NCBI GenBank assembly: GCA_045636025.1
Contig: JAZTWP010000004.1
Span: 1 to 9,430 of the forward strand
Length of the DNA stretch: 9,430 nt
Source of the DNA: UBA1081 sp045636025
GTDB lineage: Bacteria > Bacillota > Clostridia > Oscillospirales > Acutalibacteraceae
Reading direction: 5' to 3'
Shown here one piece after another: positions 5,990 to 9,430 of the stretch. The notes under the pieces were generated by a model. It did not search any database. It was not told the origin of the DNA and was given only the letters and a program-made list of their open reading frames with translations. How positions within the stretch are numbered: position 1 is the stretch's first letter; every line of letters begins with the position of its first letter. Both the position numbers and the translations under genes were made by a program.

Positions 5990-7648
5990 TTACACCTTCA
6001 ATTTCACATCAAGTTCAATCGGCGGTGAAGTCCAATTTCCACCTGTATTCAAAGGCGATTTGTGCCTTGTTTTTTTCAACTCTCTATCATAATATTTAAT
6101 CTGTTGACTTTTCAGCCTTTCGGCTTTGGCTCGGGAATAGTCAATTCTTTCAATGCAGGCTTTCAGGAGCCTGTTTTTTTCTTGAGCCGGTACATCGGGA
6201 TTTTTAAGAGCCTCAAGAGCGTTTTTGAAACGGTACTGCTTTTCTTCATAGTCAACCGGACCAGGTGCAGCTTCGTAGGCTTTGCACAGTGCCTGTTGCA
6301 CTTCTTCTTTCTCTTTCAATACTTTTTCATTTAGCTTGTCAAAAATCTCTTTAGGCATACCTTCTTCAGAATATTTTTCCCACTGACTAAGCTCTTTCTT
6401 ATTCAATTCTTCAGCCTTTGCTTTTAACCGTTTAATCAGGTTGTTGTGGAGCTTTTGACTGTTTTCATCGTTGTTTTCAAGCCTAATTTCAAAATCATCA
6501 ATGCACTCTTGCAGAATGTCACAAACACGGTCAAGTATTTCTTCATACAAGCAAGATGTTGTTTTGCAATAGGCTTGATTGTCACAAAGCAGTCTTGCCG
6601 GGCTTCGTTCTGTTCCGTCAGGGTTCTTGTATGTTCTCAATGACATTGCCCTTCCACAGCGGCACCACAGCAAACCGGCAAGAGGGTTTCTGACCTTTGT
6701 ATTTGGCTTTGCCCTGTGATTTCTGCCTTGTTTGGCAGTTGCAGCATTAAACAGTTCTTCGCTGATAATTGCCGGGTGCTTGCCGTCATAGATAAGATAT
6801 TCACCGATTTTTGATTTAGGTCTTGTTTCTTTGATTTCCCCTTCTTCAACGATATTTATTGTTTTTCGCCAATTCCATTTTACTTTGCTGATATAGTGGA
6901 TATTTTCAAGCATATCCTTAATTTGATACTGCTGCCACATTTCCGCTTTTCTCGGCTTAACACCTAAATCATTCAAACGGCGTGCAATGTTTACCCTACC
7001 CATATCCTGATTAACATACATATCAAATACCATTCTGACAACATCTGCTTCAGCTTCGTTTATTTTGAGTGTAGGGCATTTTCTTTTACCTTCAACAACA
7101 ACATCCCTATCATACCCATAAGGCGGCTGAGACCCGATATAATTACCTTGACTGACAGAAAGAAGTCTGCCCCGGTTCAATATCTTTTTGGTGTACTTCA
7201 GATAGTCATTACCTCTTTTAAGCTCTGCTTCAAAAGCGTTCCAATCATATTCATCACGAAGGTCGTACATTCTTTCAGGTGTTATAACATAGGTGTTGGT
7301 GTGCTTCAGCAACTTCATCAATCTTCCTATGTCCTCTAAGTCGCCCCTTGTTAAACGCTGCGGCTCAACAACTTTCACGGCTTTATATTTCGGTGATTCT
7401 ATCAATCGAAGAACTTTGTTGATTTCCGGTCTTTCTTTTATCGTTTCGCCTGAAACAACTTCCCTGAAGCGGTTTTTCTCAGGAACTAAAGCCCCTAAGT
7501 GCTTTTCATCCCATTCATCAAGAATTGTTTCGTGCTTTTGCAATACTTCTTCTACTGTCAGCAGCGGGTCATCACTCTGTGACTTTCTCAAATAGTCAAG
7601 GATTTCTTCAGGTGTGAACATTTCCGCATAATTCGTAAAATAATTCAT
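5990..7648 (-). CDS. Large serine recombinase (phage integrase)
   Basis: About 552 residues from the preferred start. Numbered from the ATG at 7654: the resolvase-type catalytic domain (about 18-150) has the YLRKS motif with S25 as nucleophile, FREVVSGETIKERPE (63-77) and QRLTRG (99-104), in which the usual Asp of DRLSR is Gln. The Recombinase domain follows (about 170-320, with QPPYGYDRD and the ARRLNDLGV helix). A zinc ribbon (about 322-370) has C331, C333, C357 and further cysteines at 363 and 368. A long charged coiled coil (about 390-460) lies near the C-terminus. This is the architecture of large serine integrases that join attP to attB through a covalent Ser-DNA link. GGGGG (7656-7660) stands 7 bases before the ATG at 7648 but only 1 base before that at 7654, so 7648 is the better start. 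It belongs to a leftward block after the TPR-like gene. A transposon-type recombinase is the alternative; phage context favours integrase. Confidence 0.9.
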   Translation of the reverse strand: MNYFTNYAEMFTPEEILDYLRKSQSDDPLLTVEEVLQKHETILDEWDEKHLGALVPEKNRFREVVSGETIKERPEINKVLRLIESPKYKAVKVVEPQRLTRGDLEDIGRLMKLLKHTNTYVITPERMYDLRDEYDWNAFEAELKRGNDYLKYTKKILNRGRLLSVSQGNYIGSQPPYGYDRDVVVEGKRKCPTLKINEAEADVVRMVFDMYVNQDMGRVNIARRLNDLGVKPRKAEMWQQYQIKDMLENIHYISKVKWNWRKTINIVEEGEIKETRPKSKIGEYLIYDGKHPAIISEELFNAATAKQGRNHRAKPNTKVRNPLAGLLWCRCGRAMSLRTYKNPDGTERSPARLLCDNQAYCKTTSCLYEEILDRVCDILQECIDDFEIRLENNDENSQKLHNNLIKRLKAKAEELNKKELSQWEKYSEEGMPKEIFDKLNEKVLKEKEEVQQALCKAYEAAPGPVDYEEKQYRFKNALEALKNPDVPAQEKNRLLKACIERIDYSRAKAERLKSQQIKYYDRELKKTRHKSPLNTGGNWTSPPIELDVKLKV

Positions 7649-7655
7649 AAACATT

Positions 7656-7660
7656 CCCCC
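7656..7660 (-). promoter_or_regulatory. Ribosome binding site deciding the recombinase start
   Basis: GGGGG on the minus strand is 7 bases before the ATG at 7648 and too close to the ATG two codons earlier. The spacer back to the TPR-like gene (7655-7726) also carries an AAGGGGGTGA element with no convincing gene behind it. Confidence 0.55.
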
Positions 7661-7726
7661 ATTTGAATTTTTTCTTTGATGTTCGACACGGTTTTCTTTT
7701 TTCCGCTCACCCCCTTAATTATAATG

Positions 7727-8293
7727 TTACTTGTCAATTAGTGCTGATTCTTCGGTGGTTGGTGATCTGCCCGCTTTTTTCAGCATACGGACTAAGCGGC
7801 TTCTTTCGTCTATACCTAAAACACAGGCTTCTTTGCATATAAAAGCAGCTTTTTCATATTCGCCTTGCTTTTCATATAACATCGCTAAGCGGGTGAAAGC
7901 AGGCACATTCAACGGTGTATTTTCATTATATTTTAAGTCGATTTTTCGCATTTCTATATAGTAGTTAATGCAGTTAAAACACATTTTTTCAAACTCTTGT
8001 GCTTTTTTTCCGTTGTAGTCCTTTAGGTTATACAATACAGACCATTCACGCTGTATGATCTGAAGAAGGTTATAATAGTTATCTGCCACAGCTTTAACTT
8101 CTTTTTGATATTTTTCATATTCGTCTTCTTTAAAATGCCAATTATTAACGATAGTCAGCTTGTTCCATTCCTCAGAAGTTCCGCCTTTGCTAAGAAAATC
8201 AAGCCAATTATCATATTCGGATTTGCTAAAGTCCGGTGTAAACTTGGCTTCTGCTTTGACAATTTCTTTAAATAACGATTTTAAAATACCCAT
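7727..8293 (-). CDS. TPR-like helical protein of the lysogeny block, function unknown
   Basis: 188 residues, mostly helical, cytoplasmic, with no signal peptide or membrane span. Residues 1-17 are a basic amphipathic helix (MGILKSLFKEIVKAEAK). The middle (about 55-120) is a series of charged helices. Residues about 130-161 fit one tetratricopeptide repeat (AFTRLAMLYEKQGEYEKAA, with the usual A, LY, G, Y and A positions), and LVRMLKKAGR (167-176) may be the start of another. The ribosome site GGAAAGG (8301-8307) starts directly at the upstream XRE stop codon, so translation is probably coupled to the XRE gene 14 bp upstream. A TPR usually means protein binding; a partner such as the XRE protein or recombinase is possible, but nothing shows it. 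There is too little repeat content to call it an RRNPP peptide receptor. Confidence 0.7.
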   Translation of the reverse strand: MGILKSLFKEIVKAEAKFTPDFSKSEYDNWLDFLSKGGTSEEWNKLTIVNNWHFKEDEYEKYQKEVKAVADNYYNLLQIIQREWSVLYNLKDYNGKKAQEFEKMCFNCINYYIEMRKIDLKYNENTPLNVPAFTRLAMLYEKQGEYEKAAFICKEACVLGIDERSRLVRMLKKAGRSPTTEESALIDK

Positions 8294-8307
8294 AAATAAA
8301 CCTTTCC

Positions 8308-8754
8308 TTATATTTTGTGACTCAAGAACATTTCTCTTTGTTCTTTTATTCTTTCCTCATAGTTCTGCTTCAGGTCGACAATTCTGATTTCACAGCATTT
8401 ATGCACATCTGCAATTCTCATTTCACAAAGAGCCTTTATATCTTCAATTCTTTCTTCATAAGACTTAACTAAATCAGCAATTCGCATTTCATAAGTTTCT
8501 TTCATTGAAACGGCGCTGTTTACTTCAATTTCTTTTTTCTTTTCATATCCAATAAGCTCATTAAGGTCACCGCCTAAAGAGATTATTATTTTAGAAATAG
8601 TGCTGAAACGAGCATCGGGAGTTTTGCCTGAGTAGATATTCCTTACAGTAGCAATGGGAATACCGCTCAAATTTGCTATATCTTCAAGTGTAAAATTGCC
8701 CGCATTTTTGAGGGCTGTTATATATTCTTTTATTTTTTCAATTGCAATTTCCAT
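8308..8754 (-). CDS. XRE-type transcriptional regulator with hendecad coiled-coil tail
   Basis: 148 residues. The N-terminal HTH (about 11-67) has the XRE/Cro-C1 pattern: FTLEDIANLSGIPIATVRNI (21-40) as helices 2-3, YSGKTPDARFSTISKII, then LGGDLNELIG. Residues 88-142 are five tandem 11-residue units of the form (Y/C)E-x-RI-x-D-x-x-x-x, a regular right-handed-type coiled coil that should make a stable oligomer. No LexA/CI-like peptidase domain is present, so it would not be directly cleaved by RecA. AAGGTG lies 8 bases before the ATG. It is the first gene of the leftward block, preceded by a spacer with TTTGA-type boxes, and so probably regulates its own operon and perhaps the divergent small gene. 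Which of the two XRE proteins maintains lysogeny is not visible. Confidence 0.85.
   Translation of the reverse strand: MEIAIEKIKEYITALKNAGNFTLEDIANLSGIPIATVRNIYSGKTPDARFSTISKIIISLGGDLNELIGYEKKKEIEVNSAVSMKETYEMRIADLVKSYEERIEDIKALCEMRIADVHKCCEIRIVDLKQNYEERIKEQREMFLSHKI
8329..8493 (-). repeat. Five tandem 33-bp coding repeats (11-residue units)
   Basis: Inside the XRE gene, the units begin YEMRI, YEERI, CEMRI, CEIRI and YEERI, each exactly 11 codons. The protein pattern is well kept while the DNA units have diverged, suggesting old duplications held by selection on the coiled coil. Confidence 0.8.
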
Positions 8755-8774
8755 ATTTAATCACCTTTTTAAAA

Positions 8775-8844
8775 ATTTGATACTTTTAACATTCAAATCT
8801 GCATATTTGATTTTTTAATTTGAACATTGATTTTCTGTTTGAAT
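8775..8844. promoter_or_regulatory. Operator-like cluster of TTTGA boxes
   Basis: Five copies of a TTTGA/TCAAA core at 8775-8780, 8793-8798 (inverted), 8805-8810, 8818-8824 and 8838-8844. The best dyad is TCAAAT-N6-ATTTGA (8793-8810). It lies between the XRE start and the rightward promoter, as expected for phage repressor operators. The region is very AT-rich, which raises the chance of coincidence. No clear leftward promoter was found among the boxes. Confidence 0.4.
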
Positions 8845-8893
8845 TATTTTACAATTTAGCCAATGAAACCCCTTAAAAAAATGTCGAATTTTA

Positions 8894-8922
8894 TTGACAG
8901 ATTATTTAGGGAGTTATAAAAT
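8894..8922 (+). promoter_or_regulatory. Rightward promoter of the 49-aa gene
   Basis: Perfect TTGACA (8894-8899), a 17-base spacer, then TAAAAT (8917-8922), five of six matches to the -10 consensus. The start of transcription should be near 8929, about 43 bases before the ATG. Confidence 0.78.
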
Positions 8923-8929
8923 TTTTTCA

Positions 8930-8941
8930 GAACTTATGTTC
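8930..8941. promoter_or_regulatory. LexA (SOS) box-like palindrome
   Basis: GAACTTATGTTC is a perfect GAAC-N4-GTTC palindrome, the core of the Bacillus-type LexA/DinR box (CGAACRNRYGTTYG-like), though the central bases deviate from the full consensus. It sits on the predicted transcription start of the promoter just upstream, where bound LexA would block it. A site for one of the phage repressors is the alternative. Confidence 0.6.
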
Positions 8942-8971
8942 TTCCCCCGGAAATTGAAAGGAGCCGTCAAA

Positions 8972-9121
8972 ATGAGTGCAGTCGATACCTACATTAAAAA
9001 AATTAACGAGTTACTTCAAAACGCAGATTTAGAACTGTTAGATTTTACTTTTCAATTTCTGCAAAAAACCGTAAAAAAACCTGTTAGCCCTTCTTCAGCA
9101 GAACATCAACAATCTGCATAA
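8972..9121 (+). CDS. Small rightward switch-region protein, 49 aa, possible SOS-induced regulator
   Basis: Starts at an ATG 8 bases after a strong AAAGGAG (8957-8963). The frame is open further upstream, but a start there would lie in the -35 box, so 8972 is chosen. The protein has one amphipathic helical stretch (VDTYIKKINELLQNADLELL, then DFTFQFLQKTVKK) and a polar Ser/Pro/Gln tail. This resembles small unnamed proteins with an I-x-x-LL...DLELLD...LLQK pattern that I associate with Clostridia phages and mobile elements; no function is known to me. It is the only rightward gene between two leftward XRE genes, has its own promoter with a LexA-like box, and its last 38 bp overlap the 3' end of the second XRE gene. 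No terminator follows, so its transcript should run antisense into that gene. An antirepressor role is inference. Confidence 0.68.
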   Translation: MSAVDTYIKKINELLQNADLELLDFTFQFLQKTVKKPVSPSSAEHQQSA

Positions 9122-9430
9122 CACTTGCAAGCTGTTCAGGGTTAAGTTGAGCAATTCCCTCTACTATAGAAGAAAATTCATCATCTTTCACTAATCTCGC
9201 AGCGATGTCAGTCTTGGCATCGTTTTTCTTTTGCATTTCTTCCCAACCGTGAAGATAAGCGACGCTTGTTCCCAACACTTCAGCAAATTGTTCAACTTTA
9301 GAAGTAGGAAGGTCAACTTTTCCAGCTTCGATCTTGCCAACAGTAGAATGATTTGAATACCCCATTTTTTCGGCTAAGTCTCTTTGTGACCAACCTTTTT
9401 CATTTCTTTTTAATCTAATTCTTTCGCCTA
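9084..9430 (-). CDS. XRE-family repressor (CI-like without peptidase), start beyond right edge
   Basis: The frame stays open to the right edge, giving 114 visible residues; an internal ATG at 9365 is not the start, because the first HTH helix (GERIRLKRNEKG, then WSQRDLAEK) is coded upstream of it. Only a few residues should be missing. The HTH follows the classical pattern: WSQRDLAEKMGYSNHSTVGK for helices 2-3, IEAGKVDLP, then FAEVLGTSVAYLHGW. After a Lys-rich linker (KKNDAK), the C-terminal part (DIAARLVKDDEFSSIVEGI, LNPEQLASVMQIVDVLLKK) is the short helical tail common in Firmicutes phage repressors lacking a LexA-like peptidase. Such a repressor cannot be self-cleaved in the SOS response, so induction would need another input, for which the convergent LexA-boxed gene is a candidate. 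It is probably the main lysogeny repressor, but its promoter lies outside the window. Confidence 0.88.
   Translation of the reverse strand, partial: GERIRLKRNEKGWSQRDLAEKMGYSNHSTVGKIEAGKVDLPTSKVEQFAEVLGTSVAYLHGWEEMQKKNDAKTDIAARLVKDDEFSSIVEGIAQLNPEQLASVMQIVDVLLKKG

Noticed and set aside
5975..5998. AAGGTG/CACCTT inverted repeat across the recombinase stop codon
   Set aside because: Six-base arms with a 12-base A/T loop and no T-run after it in either direction; too weak for a terminator.
5910..6092. Rightward 60-codon frame across the attP-like palindrome and recombinase 3' end
   Set aside because: No ribosome site fits its start, and it runs antisense through conserved recombinase coding sequence.
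5990..7648. Recombinase as part of a small transposon or resolvase system
   Set aside because: No transposase, cargo or terminal repeats surround it, and it is placed in a phage regulatory block.
7645..7710. A 21-codon leftward frame from GTG at 7710 that ends TTATGA, overlapping the recombinase start
   Set aside because: The GTG sits inside its own would-be ribosome site (AAGGGGGTGA), leaving no spacing, and the peptide has no recognisable pattern.
7727..8754. A quorum (RRNPP/arbitrium-like) peptide receptor made of the XRE and TPR proteins
   Set aside because: HTH and TPR are on separate proteins, only about one TPR is visible, and no peptide precursor gene with a signal sequence is seen nearby.
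8894..8971. N-terminal extension of the 49-aa gene back to a TTG at 8894
   Set aside because: That TTG is the first part of the -35 box, and the strong AAAGGAG at 8957-8963 fits only the ATG at 8972.

Overview
The window looks like part of the genome of a temperate tailed phage (or prophage) of a low-GC, gut-type Clostridia host. Reasons: the clostridial style of the tail and lysis proteins, purine-rich GGAGG-like ribosome sites before nearly every gene, a large serine recombinase, AT-rich spacers, and a surface-protein-like Cys module in a tail protein that I associate with Ruminococcus/Eubacterium-type bacteria. The host is inferred from this style; no host gene is visible.

Rightward late block (1-5431): the 3' part of a long tail/host-recognition protein, a second large beta-rich tail protein resembling the DUF859 family, then a compact lysis cassette: an XhlA-like coiled-coil membrane protein, an LLH-like holin and a cysteine-peptidase endolysin with an SH3b domain. 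Gaps are 2-18 bp, so this is one transcription unit. It ends in a rightward intrinsic terminator (5513-5548), interleaved with two leftward-facing terminators.

Leftward lysogeny block (8754 down to 5737): an XRE regulator with an eleven-residue-repeat coiled coil, a TPR-like protein, a large serine recombinase, and a 52-codon SHOCT-like gene. Between the last two lies a 48-bp imperfect palindrome with the geometry expected of a serine-integrase attP.

Switch region (8755-9430): a divergent spacer with TTTGA-type boxes, then a strong rightward promoter (TTGACA-N17-TAAAAT) whose start point is overlapped by a perfect GAAC-N4-GTTC motif, the core of the Firmicutes LexA/SOS box. It drives a 49-aa gene that overlaps, tail to tail, a second XRE repressor gene running off the right edge. 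The simplest model is a damage-responsive lysis-lysogeny switch: LexA release switches on the small gene, which could act on the repressor as a protein or by antisense transcription. This model is inference.

Because the lysis genes lie directly beside the recombinase block and the attP candidate looks symmetric (uncut), the sequence may represent an unintegrated, circular or packaged phage genome rather than a prophage end.
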